Shown here: positions 17,996 through 26,854 of the stretch, piece by piece
Numbering within the stretch: the first letter of the stretch is position 1
Layout of the letters: every line of letters starts with the position of its first letter
Assembly: GCF_003254585.1 (NCBI RefSeq)
Contig: NZ_QJGZ01000040.1
Span: forward strand, 186,001 to 250,000
DNA: 64,000 nt
Direction of reading: 5' to 3'
Source of the DNA: Flavobacterium sharifuzzamanii
GTDB lineage: Bacteria; Bacteroidota; Bacteroidia; Flavobacteriales; Flavobacteriaceae
Translations under genes and position numbers: made by a program
Notes under the pieces: generated by a model
The model's input: only the letters and a program-made list of their open reading frames with translations
Databases searched by the model: none
Told to the model about the DNA's origin: nothing

Positions 17996-19042
17996 TTAGA
18001 TCGAATTTCTATCAATAAAATTAAAAGGAACTTTTACTTGACCTCTTTCTTTATTCAAAATCATTCTCGCGGCAGTTTCTCCCATTACATTAAAATCTGT
18101 TGACATTACAGTAATGCCTAGTAAGTCTTTTAAAGGAGTGTCATTATAAGATATAACGCCAATATCTTTTCCTAAAACAAATTCTTCATCGCGAATCTGT
18201 TTCACTAAATTGACCAAATCAGATTCTTCAATTGTAATAAATAAATCTCCTTTTTTAAGAATCATGTCGTCATAAACTTCACTCAGAATTTCAAAGTTAA
18301 TTTCATGCTCAACGCAGAATTTTCTAAATCCGTGTAGAATTCTTCTTGGATACGGATAAACCGCTTTGTCTGGATATACCAAAATTAAACGTTTATATTT
18401 TGTGATTTTAGAAAGACCTTCTTTTAGGGCATTATAAATATCATTTTCAAAATCCTGATAAATCTTAATTACATCATCTCCTGTACCCAGTTTGATATTA
18501 TCTAAAACAACCAGTTTTTCTTGTGGAATTTTTTTAATAGCATTTACAACATCATCAGTAAAACTTAAATGTTTTAATTCGTCTGTTTTAAAGTGCGTTG
18601 TAATAACATAATAATCATAAGCTCCCTCAAACTTATCTAAGATGTTCAAAAATAAAGTTTCATCGCAGTGGTAAATTTGAAGATCAACATGTGCATTTGC
18701 GCCCAAAGTATCAATAAAAGAACTGTACGTCTTCATTTTATATGAACTCAATTTATTGGTCAGAAATAAAATATTGACTTTAGATTCCAATTTTGTTCGG
18801 GTAATATAATAACCTTTTCCTCTAATGGAAGAAATGATTTTTCTCTCTTTTAAAATATTATAAGCTTTCTCAACAGTATCACGAGACATATAAAATTCTT
18901 CGCTGAAACTATTTATAGAAGGAATTTTTTGATTGATTTTTAAATTTCCGTTAGCGATGTTCTGAAGAATAGAGTCAACAATCTGCTTGTATTTAGGAAC
19001 TCGAGAATCTTCATCTATTTTAATAAGTTTAATCATGTTCAT
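17996..19042 (-). CDS. GntR-type regulator with sugar-binding (LacI-like) domain
   Basis: 348 residues. The N-terminal winged helix (about residues 8-82) has the GntR pattern: PKYKQIVDSILQNI, a turn at KIPSINSFSEEF, and MSRDTVEKAYNIL for the recognition helix. Residues about 90-348 form a periplasmic-binding-protein-like effector domain, as in the AraR type of GntR regulators. It is divergent from rhaT and the rhamnose genes across a 383-bp spacer, so it probably controls rhamnose use with rhamnose or a derivative as ligand. That role is inferred from position. The start MNMIKLIKI is chosen as the first Met; the next Met is two codons in and would also fit. Confidence 0.85.
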   Translation of the reverse strand: MNMIKLIKIDEDSRVPKYKQIVDSILQNIANGNLKINQKIPSINSFSEEFYMSRDTVEKAYNILKERKIISSIRGKGYYITRTKLESKVNILFLTNKLSSYKMKTYSSFIDTLGANAHVDLQIYHCDETLFLNILDKFEGAYDYYVITTHFKTDELKHLSFTDDVVNAIKKIPQEKLVVLDNIKLGTGDDVIKIYQDFENDIYNALKEGLSKITKYKRLILVYPDKAVYPYPRRILHGFRKFCVEHEINFEILSEVYDDMILKKGDLFITIEESDLVNLVKQIRDEEFVLGKDIGVISYNDTPLKDLLGITVMSTDFNVMGETAARMILNKERGQVKVPFNFIDRNSI

Positions 19043-19425
19043 TTTGAGGAAATTTGTCTTGTATTTCTGCAGGACACTTTTTTAATTCTAAATAATTTAA
19101 AAAAATCTCTTCTTTAAAAAGGGAAGCTGTTAAGCAGTATCATTTTACTAATGAAAAAGAGAAATTGACAAGGCTTGTAATCTTTTTTTTATGATTTCTA
19201 AATTTTAACCCCAATGAGGAATCAATAATTACGAAATCAATTGCTAAAATAGCTATTTTAAATCTATTTACCCAATAATTACAAGTCGTTATTTCTAATA
19301 ATCTTTAGTTTTAACAAAAAATATAAAATCCGTAAAGGATAGTACAGGACAGTTTTCTTTTTGACATTCTCTTATTTTACAAAACCAAATCACTATCTAA
19401 CAAACCAAAAACTAAAATTTATTAA
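19043..19425. promoter_or_regulatory. Divergent control region between the GntR regulator and rhaT
   Basis: The spacer is 383 bp with no gene. The word CAGGACA(C/G)TTTT occurs twice in the same orientation: 19070-19081, close to the regulator start, and 19345-19356, about 70 bp before rhaT. One copy near each end is what autoregulated GntR circuits show, so this is a candidate operator. No clean TAnnTTTG box was found for either direction. Confidence 0.35.
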
Positions 19426-20475
19426 ATGGAATCATTATTAGGAATCATTTTTCATTCTATCGGAGGATTTTCTTCAGGTAGTTTTTATATGCCTTTTAAA
19501 AAAGTAAAAGACTGGGCTTGGGAAAGCTATTGGCTTGTTGGAGGTTTTTTCTCTTGGCTGATTGTTCCGCCAATTGCAGCCTACTTAACGATTCCAAATT
19601 TTACTGAAATTATAGCAGCGGCTTCTCCATCAATAAAAACCTTCACTTTTACGATGGGTTTAATTTGGGGAATTGGCGGCTTAACTTATGGTTTAGGTGT
19701 TCGTTATTTAGGAATGTCTTTAGGAAATTCAATTACGTTAGGATTCTGCTCTGCATTTGGAGCTTTGGTTCCTTCCATTTATTATGATATTGTTCCAACT
19801 GAAGGTAAGATTTCATTTTCTCACATGCTTACTAATACTGGTGGTCAGATCGTTTTATTGGGTGTGGTTGTATATTTAATCGGAATTGCCATTTCGGGAA
19901 AAGCAGGAATGCTAAAAGAGAAAGATTTTGCAACAGGTCACGAAGATAAAGACAAAGACTTCAATCTGGTAAAAGGTTTGATTGTAGCCGTGATTTCAGG
20001 AATTTTAAGTTCATTTTTTAATTACGGAATTGAAGCTGGAAAATCTATGGCAGAGCAAGCAGTTGTAAATGGAGCAAATCCATTATTCCAGAATAATGTG
20101 ACTTATGTAGTTCTTCTTTGGGGTGGACTTACAACCAATTTTATCTGGTGCCTTTATTTAAATTTTAAAAATAAAACCATTAAAAATTACACGGACAAAT
20201 CTACTCCAATAACTAAAAACGTTTTGTTTTCTGCTCTTGCTGGAACCATGTGGTTTTTACAGTTTTTCTTTTACGGAATGGGAGAAAGCAAATTAGGAAA
20301 TGGTGCAAGTTCATGGATTTTGCATATGGCAACCATTATTCTAACAGCTAACTTTTGGGGATTTTATTTGAAAGAATGGAAAGGAGTTTCTAAAAAAACA
20401 ATGAGAACTTTTTTCTGGGGAATTGGGCTTATTATGCTGGCAATCGTTTTGGTAGGAATTGGGAACTCATTATAA
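19426..20475 (+). CDS. rhaT: L-rhamnose/H+ symporter RhaT
   Basis: 349 residues with about ten hydrophobic segments (for example LLGIIFHSIGGF, VGGFFSWLIVPPIAAY, LIWGIGGLTYGLGVRYLGMSLG). The start (HSIGGFSSGSFYMPFKKVK), the GLTYGLGVRYLGMSLG segment and the end match the RhaT family of inner-membrane rhamnose-proton symporters. It is the first gene of the rhamnose set, 30 bp upstream of rhaEW, and would import the rhamnose freed by the pectin enzymes encoded upstream in this window. Confidence 0.92.
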   Translation: MESLLGIIFHSIGGFSSGSFYMPFKKVKDWAWESYWLVGGFFSWLIVPPIAAYLTIPNFTEIIAAASPSIKTFTFTMGLIWGIGGLTYGLGVRYLGMSLGNSITLGFCSAFGALVPSIYYDIVPTEGKISFSHMLTNTGGQIVLLGVVVYLIGIAISGKAGMLKEKDFATGHEDKDKDFNLVKGLIVAVISGILSSFFNYGIEAGKSMAEQAVVNGANPLFQNNVTYVVLLWGGLTTNFIWCLYLNFKNKTIKNYTDKSTPITKNVLFSALAGTMWFLQFFFYGMGESKLGNGASSWILHMATIILTANFWGFYLKEWKGVSKKTMRTFFWGIGLIMLAIVLVGIGNSL

Positions 20476-20505
20476 ATAAATACAAGAAATAATTTAAAAT
20501 AGTAT

Positions 20506-22650
20506 ATGTCGAATACAAACACAATTAATAATATGAATTTTAAGCATGTAAGCTACCTTTGGGATGAAGCTAAGGCAGCAGCATTAGCAGGTGATGAAGT
20601 AGCGCTTTTTATTTATCGTTCTAACTTGCTAGGGGCTGATTTAAGATTGACCAACTACGGCGGTGGAAACACTTCTGTGAAAATTACAGACAAGGATCCT
20701 CTTACTGGAGAATCTTCTGAAGTAATGTGGATTAAAGGTTCTGGCGGTGACATTGGAACGTTGACAAAATCAGGTTGTGCAGCTTTGTATTTGGACAGAC
20801 TTCGTAATCTTGAAAATGTTTACAGAGGTATTGAGTTTGAAGACGAAATGGTAGAATTATTCAACCACTGTATTTTCGATTTAGCTTCAAAAGCACCTTC
20901 AATCGATACACCTTTGCATGGTTTTCTTCCATTTAAACATATCGATCACTTGCATCCAGATGCGGCAATTGCGATCGCTGCAGCGAAAGATGGAAAGAAA
21001 ATTACAGAAGAATTATTTAACGGAGAAATTGGCTGGGTAGGCTGGCAGCGTCCAGGATTTGATCTTGGTCTTCAGTTGAGAGCTTGTTTAGAAGAGGCAG
21101 AAAAAAACGGTAAAAAACTACGCGGAATCATGTTAGGTTCTCATGGTTTATTTACTTGGGGAGATACTGCGTTTGATAGTTATATCAATACGCTGGAAGT
21201 AATCGAGAAATGCGCTTCTTACTTGGAAGATAATTACGGAAAAACACGTCCAGTTTTTGGAGGAAAAAAAATCGACAGCCTTCCAGAAGCAGATCGTAAA
21301 TTGAAAGCAGCAAAAGTAGCTCCAATCTTAAGAGGTTTCTGTTCATCAGAACGTCAAATGATTGGTCATTATACAGACGATGCAAGAGTTTTGGAATTTA
21401 TAAATTCTAATGATTTAGCGAAATTAGCTCCATTAGGAACATCTTGTCCAGATCACTTCTTGAGAACTAAAATCAGTCCTTTGGTTTTAGAATTGGATCC
21501 AAACGAAGATTTATCTGATGTTGATGCAATTAAAGCAAAATTAACTCCTGCATTTGAGGCTTACCGTGCAATGTACAAAGATTATTACAATGCATGTAAA
21601 AAATCAAATTCACCAGCAATGCGTGACCCGAACCCAGTTGTGATTTTATATCCTGGCGTTGGTATGTTTACATTTGCTAAAGATAAAACAATGGCACGTT
21701 TAGCATCTGAATATTACATCAATGCAGTAAACGTAATGAAAGGTGCAGAAGCAGTTTCAGAATATACTTCTTTGCCGCACCAAGAAGCTTTTGATATTGA
21801 ATATTGGTTACTAGAAGAAGCAAAATTACAGCGTATGCCAAAACCAAAAGCATTATCTGGAAGAGTAGCTTTGATTACAGGTTCTGCGGGCGGAATTGGT
21901 AAAGCTATCGCTAAAAAATTCGCTCAAGAAGGTGCTTGTGTGGTAATCAACGATATCAACGAAGAGCGTTTGCAAGGTGCATCTGCTGAGTTTGTAAAAG
22001 CATTTGGTAAAGATGCCGTTTCAAGCACTTTATTAAATGTTACTGACGAAGTAAGCACAGAAAAAGCATTAGATGAAGCTTCTTTAGCTTTTGGAGGTGT
22101 AGATATTATTGTAAATAATGCTGGAATCAGTATTTCAAAATCTATTGCTGAACACACTTTAGAAGAGTGGGATAGATTGTACGATATCTTGGTAAAAGGA
22201 CAATTTATTGTTTCTAAAGCAGGAATCGAAGTAATGCGCAAGCAAGGTTTTGGAGGTGATATAGTAAATATCGTTTCTAAAAATGCAGTTGTTGCTGGTC
22301 CGAATAATCCAGGTTATGGTTCGGCAAAAGCTGCTCAAGCGCACTTAACACGTTTAATGGCTGCAGAACTTGGAGCTGACAAAATTCGTGTAAACACAGT
22401 AAATCCTGATGCCGTAATTTCAGATTCAAACATTTGGTCTGGAGGATGGGCAGAAGGTCGTGCAAAAGCATACGGAATCACGGTTGAAGAACTTCCGGCT
22501 TATTATGCAAAACGTACGTTATTAAATGAAATCATATTGCCTGATGATATCGCAAATGCTTGTTTTGCGTTTGTTGGTGGTTTCTTGAATAAATCGACAG
22601 GAAACGCCTTAAACGTAGACGGCGGCGTTGCAATGGGCTTTTATAGATAA
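20506..22650 (+). CDS. rhaEW: Bifunctional rhamnulose-1-phosphate aldolase / L-lactaldehyde dehydrogenase (RhaEW type)
   Basis: 714 residues in two domains. Residues about 10-430 form a class II aldolase/epimerase-like domain (TNYGGGNTSVK, IKGSGGDIGT, and the metal-binding HGFLPFKHIDHLHPDA and GSHGLFTWG). Residues about 450-714 form a short-chain dehydrogenase with TGSAGGIG (from Thr458), NNAGIS and the catalytic YGSAK (Tyr604). The fusion splits L-rhamnulose-1-phosphate to dihydroxyacetone phosphate and L-lactaldehyde and then oxidises the latter to L-lactate. This matches the presence of lutABC downstream. A second possible Met (MNFKHVSY) lies ten codons in. Confidence 0.92.
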   Translation: MSNTNTINNMNFKHVSYLWDEAKAAALAGDEVALFIYRSNLLGADLRLTNYGGGNTSVKITDKDPLTGESSEVMWIKGSGGDIGTLTKSGCAALYLDRLRNLENVYRGIEFEDEMVELFNHCIFDLASKAPSIDTPLHGFLPFKHIDHLHPDAAIAIAAAKDGKKITEELFNGEIGWVGWQRPGFDLGLQLRACLEEAEKNGKKLRGIMLGSHGLFTWGDTAFDSYINTLEVIEKCASYLEDNYGKTRPVFGGKKIDSLPEADRKLKAAKVAPILRGFCSSERQMIGHYTDDARVLEFINSNDLAKLAPLGTSCPDHFLRTKISPLVLELDPNEDLSDVDAIKAKLTPAFEAYRAMYKDYYNACKKSNSPAMRDPNPVVILYPGVGMFTFAKDKTMARLASEYYINAVNVMKGAEAVSEYTSLPHQEAFDIEYWLLEEAKLQRMPKPKALSGRVALITGSAGGIGKAIAKKFAQEGACVVINDINEERLQGASAEFVKAFGKDAVSSTLLNVTDEVSTEKALDEASLAFGGVDIIVNNAGISISKSIAEHTLEEWDRLYDILVKGQFIVSKAGIEVMRKQGFGGDIVNIVSKNAVVAGPNNPGYGSAKAAQAHLTRLMAAELGADKIRVNTVNPDAVISDSNIWSGGWAEGRAKAYGITVEELPAYYAKRTLLNEIILPDDIANACFAFVGGFLNKSTGNALNVDGGVAMGFYR

Positions 22651-23064
22651 AGATTGTTTAGGTTTTTTATATAAGTTTGTTTAAGCAAAAGTGGTTTTTT
22701 GTGGTCTAGCGTTCGATTCTTTCGAACGTTAGATTTTTTTAGCATATAACAATTCGCTTTAACAAAGAAAACTTAACAAAAAAGTGAAGTACAACCAGAG
22801 TTTAGTCGCTATAAAATTTTTAAGTTGAAAAATAGTAAACACATGAAAAGCATAGTACGCGGATGACACAGATTCGCTATCGCGAAAACGCCGATTGAGA
22901 CAGATTTTTTTTAATTACCTTTTTTAAAAATCCGTTTTTTTCCGCGTCTTCGCGATAGCGAATCCGTAGAATCAGTGTCACGAATTTCGGTATTATGTTG
23001 TTAAAAAAATATACTAAACGTATAAAAGTTATACCTTGTAAACTCTATTAAAATATCAATAACT
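22651..23064. repeat. Intergenic palindrome with CGCGATAGCG core
   Basis: This 414-bp spacer between rhaEW and rhaI holds no gene. GATTCGCTATCGCGAA (22871-22886) and its perfect inverted copy TTCGCGATAGCGAATC (22949-22964) form 16-bp arms. The flanks also pair imperfectly (gacacagattc... and ...gaatcagtgtc), giving an element of roughly 130 bp. A third copy of the arm is at 44298-44313. A short inverted repeat ('gttcga...tcgaac', near 22708-22730) directly after rhaEW may act as terminator. Confidence 0.6.
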
Positions 23065-24339
23065 ATGTTAATCGGATCAAACCACATCGAATCTCATAAC
23101 GAAGATTTATTAAAAAAACACCAAAATAAACTTGTTTTTACAGCATCAGAAATAAATGATACAGAAGCGATTATTCAAAAATTAATCGACTTTCAAATTG
23201 CCATTCCGTCTTGGGCTTTAGGAACAGGAGGAACTAGATTTGGACGTTTCGCTGGTGGAGGAGAACCTCGTTCATTAGAAGAAAAAATCGAAGACGTTGG
23301 ATTGCTTCATAAATTAAACAATGCTTCAGGAGCTATTTCACTTCATATTCCGTGGGATATCCCAACTGATTACAAAGCGATCAAAACACTTGCCAATCAG
23401 CACGGATTGAAGTTTGACGCGATGAACTCAAATACATTTCAAGATCAAGCAAGCTCTGAGCATACTTACAAATACGGTTCTTTACAAAACGTAAACAAAG
23501 CAGTTCGTAAACAGGCAATTGCGCACAATATAGAAGTTATTAAACACGGAATCGAATTAGGATCTGAGTCTTTAACAGTTTGGTTGGCAGACGGATCTAA
23601 TTTCCCTGGGCAATTAAACTTTAGAAAAGCGTATCAAAATACATTAGAAAGTTTAGAGGAAATCTACGATGCTTTGCCTTCAAATTGGAAATTATTTTTA
23701 GAATACAAATGTGCTGAGCCTAACTTTTATTCTACGACTGTAGCAGATTGGGGGCAGTCTTATTCGTATGTTAAAAAGTTAGGTGACAAAGCGCAGACTT
23801 TAGTCGATTTAGGACATCATCTTCCAAACGCTAATATTGAGCAGATTGTTTCTTTACTATTGATGGAAAACAAACTAGGAGGTTTCCACTTTAACGATTC
23901 AAAATATGGCGATGACGATTTAACGGCTGGAGCATTAAAACCATATCAATTATTCTTGATTTTTAATGAATTGGTTGAAGGAATGGATGCAAGAGGAATG
24001 AATCACGCCAAAGATTTAGGCTGGATGATCGATGCTTCTCATAACATCAAAGATCCGTTAGAAGATTTATTACAATCTGTTGAAGCGATTATGATTGCTT
24101 ACGCACAAGCACTTTCTGTTGATAGAAAAGCATTAGAACAAGCACAAGAAGAAAATGACGTGGTAAAAGCACAGGAAATTCTTCAAAATGCATTCCGTAC
24201 AGATGTTCGCGCATTAGTTGCCGAAGCTCGTCTTCGTTCTGGAGCTGCGTTAAACCCTGTAGCATTATATCGTTCGATTCAAGTAAGACAGAATCTGATT
24301 GAAGAAAGAGGTTTAAAAACAATGGCCACTGGGTTGTAG
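23065..24339 (+). CDS. rhaI: L-rhamnose isomerase, RhaI type
   Basis: 424 residues, a TIM-barrel xylose-isomerase-like protein of the RhaI branch (Pseudomonas stutzeri type) rather than E. coli RhaA. Visible family signs are SWALGTGGTRFGRFAGGGE near residue 50, metal-ligand segments FLEYKCAEP, LVDLGHHLP and FHFNDSKYGDDD, and the C-terminal RSGAALNPVALYR. It interconverts L-rhamnose and L-rhamnulose, feeding the kinase encoded next. It lies between two repeat-rich spacers (414 bp upstream, 136 bp downstream) but keeps the same direction as the other rhamnose genes. Confidence 0.9.
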   Translation: MLIGSNHIESHNEDLLKKHQNKLVFTASEINDTEAIIQKLIDFQIAIPSWALGTGGTRFGRFAGGGEPRSLEEKIEDVGLLHKLNNASGAISLHIPWDIPTDYKAIKTLANQHGLKFDAMNSNTFQDQASSEHTYKYGSLQNVNKAVRKQAIAHNIEVIKHGIELGSESLTVWLADGSNFPGQLNFRKAYQNTLESLEEIYDALPSNWKLFLEYKCAEPNFYSTTVADWGQSYSYVKKLGDKAQTLVDLGHHLPNANIEQIVSLLLMENKLGGFHFNDSKYGDDDLTAGALKPYQLFLIFNELVEGMDARGMNHAKDLGWMIDASHNIKDPLEDLLQSVEAIMIAYAQALSVDRKALEQAQEENDVVKAQEILQNAFRTDVRALVAEARLRSGAALNPVALYRSIQVRQNLIEERGLKTMATGL

Positions 24340-24475
24340 TTATAAGTTATGAATTATGAGTCATAAGTTAAGCTTTTTGTGTTTTTTGCTAAAAACATAA
24401 ATAGACTTAGCTTAAACATAAAAAATCATAATTCAAGAACTCATAACTTATAACTCATAACTCATAATTAAAAAA
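24339..24475. repeat. Inverted repeat of 'ataagttatgag' words
   Basis: GTTATAAGTTATGA (24339-24352) and its perfect complement TCATAACTTATAAC (24441-24454) enclose about 90 bp, and neighbouring 'ataactcataactcataatta' words extend the pairing. A related word lies at 5228-5250. Confidence 0.55.
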
Positions 24476-25837
24476 ATGAATGTAGTTGCGATTTTTGATA
24501 TTGGAAAAACAAACAAAAAGGTTTTTTTATTTAATGAAAATTATAAAATTGTTTGGGAAAAATCAGTTAATCTGGAGGAAACAAAGGATGAGGATGGTTT
24601 TCCATGTGAAGATATAGAAGTTCTTCAAAAATGGATTTTAGATCGATTATCTGAAATAAAAAATCTTAATGATTATGTTTTAAAAGCCATCAATTTCAGC
24701 ACTTACGGAGCAAGTTTTGTTTATATAGACGAAAACGGAAAAGTTTTAACTCCTCTGTATAATTATTTAAAAGATTATCCAGAGGAATTAAAATCTGATT
24801 TTTATAAAAAATATAAGGGAGAAGAGAAGTTTGCTGTAAAAACGGCTTCTCCAGTTTTAGGCAGTTTGAATTCTGGAATGCAGATTTACAGATTAAAAGA
24901 AGAACAAGCTGAATTATTTGAAAAAGTAAAATATTGTCTTCATCTTCCACAGTTCTTAAGTTTTCTTTTAACCAATGAAGCTTACGCTGATATTACAAGC
25001 ATCGGCTGTCATACCAATTTATGGAATTTCAAAAAAATGAAATACCATAAATGGTTGAAAAATGAAGGAATCGATGCTAAGTTGCCTCCAATTTATTACG
25101 GCAAAGACGTCATAAAAACAAAAGATGGATTAGCTATCGGAACAGGACTTCACGACAGTTCTTCGGCTATAATTCCGTACACGATTAACTTTACAGAACC
25201 TTTCGTTTTATTATCAACAGGAACTTGGAGTATTTCTCTAAATCCTTTTAATACTAAACCGTTGACTTTTGAAGAGTTGCAGAACGACTGTTTGTGTTAT
25301 ATGCAATACACAAATAAACCTGTTAAAGCAGCACGTTTATTTGCTGGAAATGAGCATGAAGTACAAACAAAAAGATTGGCAGAACATTTTAAAGTGTCTG
25401 TAGATACTTATAAAGAGATTTATTTTGATAAAAAAATCACAGCCAACTTGCGTTCTCTGAATTATCAGATTTTCTATCCAAAGAAATATGATTTTGATAT
25501 TTTAAATGAATGTCCTTTTCAAAAGAGAGATTTATCGCAGTTTAAAGATTACGAAACAGCTTATCATCAATTAATGTTGGATTTGGTGGAACAACAGGTT
25601 TTTTCGACCAATTTGGTTATCCAAAATAGTCCGGTGAAAAAGATTTTTGTAGATGGTGGATTTAGCAAAAATTCTATTTATATGAATTTGCTAGCAGAAG
25701 CTTTTCCAGACGTAGAAGTTTACGCCGCTTCGATGGCGCAGGCAAGTGCTTTGGGCGCCGCGTTGGCGATTCATGATAACTGGAATCCAAAACCAATTCA
25801 GAACGATTTAATTGACTTGAAATTCTATAAACATTAG
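24476..25837 (+). CDS. FGGY-family carbohydrate kinase, probable L-rhamnulokinase
   Basis: 453 residues. The ASKHA ATPase fold is seen in FDIGKTNKKVFLF (phosphate loop 1, residues 7-19), TGLHDSSSAIIP, LLSTGTWSISLNP, and VDGGFSKNSIYMNLLAEAF with ASALGAAL near the C-terminus. It is shorter in the middle than E. coli RhaB and belongs to a different FGGY branch. Position between rhaI and the lactate genes makes it the missing rhamnulokinase step (rhamnulose to rhamnulose-1-phosphate). Substrate is therefore inferred from context, with no competing kinase gene in the cluster. Confidence 0.82.
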   Translation: MNVVAIFDIGKTNKKVFLFNENYKIVWEKSVNLEETKDEDGFPCEDIEVLQKWILDRLSEIKNLNDYVLKAINFSTYGASFVYIDENGKVLTPLYNYLKDYPEELKSDFYKKYKGEEKFAVKTASPVLGSLNSGMQIYRLKEEQAELFEKVKYCLHLPQFLSFLLTNEAYADITSIGCHTNLWNFKKMKYHKWLKNEGIDAKLPPIYYGKDVIKTKDGLAIGTGLHDSSSAIIPYTINFTEPFVLLSTGTWSISLNPFNTKPLTFEELQNDCLCYMQYTNKPVKAARLFAGNEHEVQTKRLAEHFKVSVDTYKEIYFDKKITANLRSLNYQIFYPKKYDFDILNECPFQKRDLSQFKDYETAYHQLMLDLVEQQVFSTNLVIQNSPVKKIFVDGGFSKNSIYMNLLAEAFPDVEVYAASMAQASALGAALAIHDNWNPKPIQNDLIDLKFYKH

Positions 25838-25932
25838 GTAAAAACGGTCTGTATGTTGTAAATTTGCTGAGAAACGTATTTTTTACATTTTTACAGTACA
25901 CGCCTAATGAACAACACACTAAATACTACAAC

Positions 25933-26673
25933 ATGAAAATTGGACTTTTTATACCTTGTTATGTCGACCAATTTTATCCTAAAGTAGGAATCGCAACCTA
26001 CGAGTTACTTCAAAAATTAGGTTGTGACGTCGAATTTCCGATGGGACAAACCTGCTGTGGGCAGCCAATGGCAAATAGTGGTTATGCGCATTTAACAAAA
26101 GGATGCGATGCCAATTTTATTGCCAATTTTTCTGGATTTGATTATATCGTTTGCCCTTCTGGAAGCTGTGTTTTGCATGTAAAAGACCATTTGCATGACG
26201 AAAAACAAGAAGAGAAGGCAACAGCAATTCGAAATACAGTTTATGAACTTACAGAGTTTATTACTGATGTTTTAAAAATCGATCATATTGATGGAAGATT
26301 TCCATATAAAGTCGGAATGCACGTAAGCTGTCACGGTCAGCGCGGTTTAAAGCTTTCGCAGATGTCTGAATTAAACGCTCCATTTTTTTCTAAGCCAGAA
26401 CAATTATTGCATGGCATTAAAGATCTTGATTTGGTTGCTTTAACGAGAAAAGACGAATGTTGTGGTTTTGGAGGTACGTTTTGCGTTACAGAAGAAGCAG
26501 TCTCTGTAAAAATGGGACAAGACCGTATTAAAGATCACGAAAGTCATGACGTGGATTATATTACAGGCGGAGATATGTCTTGCTTAATGCATTTGGACGG
26601 AATTCTAAAAAGACAAAAAAGCAGAATCAAAACGATCCATATTGCCGAAATATTAAATTCACTCGAAAACTAA
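25933..26673 (+). CDS. lutA: Lactate utilisation protein LutA (CCG-motif Fe-S oxidoreductase)
   Basis: 246 residues from the ATG at 25933. A frame extension to 25864 has no family match, so I reject it. It has two cysteine-rich CCG-type motifs: TCCGQP in the first half and ECCGFGGTFCVT in the second, with SCHGQRG between, as in LutA/GlpC-type subunits that hold an iron-sulfur cluster. With LutB and LutC downstream it forms the L-lactate oxidation complex. Placement at the end of the rhamnose genes fits the L-lactate made by RhaEW. Confidence 0.9.
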   Translation: MKIGLFIPCYVDQFYPKVGIATYELLQKLGCDVEFPMGQTCCGQPMANSGYAHLTKGCDANFIANFSGFDYIVCPSGSCVLHVKDHLHDEKQEEKATAIRNTVYELTEFITDVLKIDHIDGRFPYKVGMHVSCHGQRGLKLSQMSELNAPFFSKPEQLLHGIKDLDLVALTRKDECCGFGGTFCVTEEAVSVKMGQDRIKDHESHDVDYITGGDMSCLMHLDGILKRQKSRIKTIHIAEILNSLEN

Positions 26674-26854
26674 TTTTTTTCTACCATTAAGATATTAAGT
26701 CCATAAAGCTTGGTTTAAGTATTTAGTTGGTAAAAAAATAAGAGATTTAAGTGATTTTAAAAAACTTAATTTTCTTTTCATCACTAAGATATTAAGTTCA
26801 TAAAGTTTAGCTTAATTTACTTAATGTCTTAATGGTAAAAACAACTTTTATAAG
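26674..26854. repeat. Repeated 'aagatattaagt-cataaag' words
   Basis: Two direct copies of (C/T)TAAGATATTAAGT(C/T)CATAAAG lie at about 26686 and 26783. ACCATTAAGA near 26683 is inverted as TCTTAATGGT near 26828, so the spacer between lutA and lutB folds on itself. No gene is seen. Confidence 0.45.

Noticed and set aside
25864..25932. N-terminal extension of LutA to 25864
   Set aside because: The additional 23 residues have no family match and the LutA family start is at the ATG at 25933.
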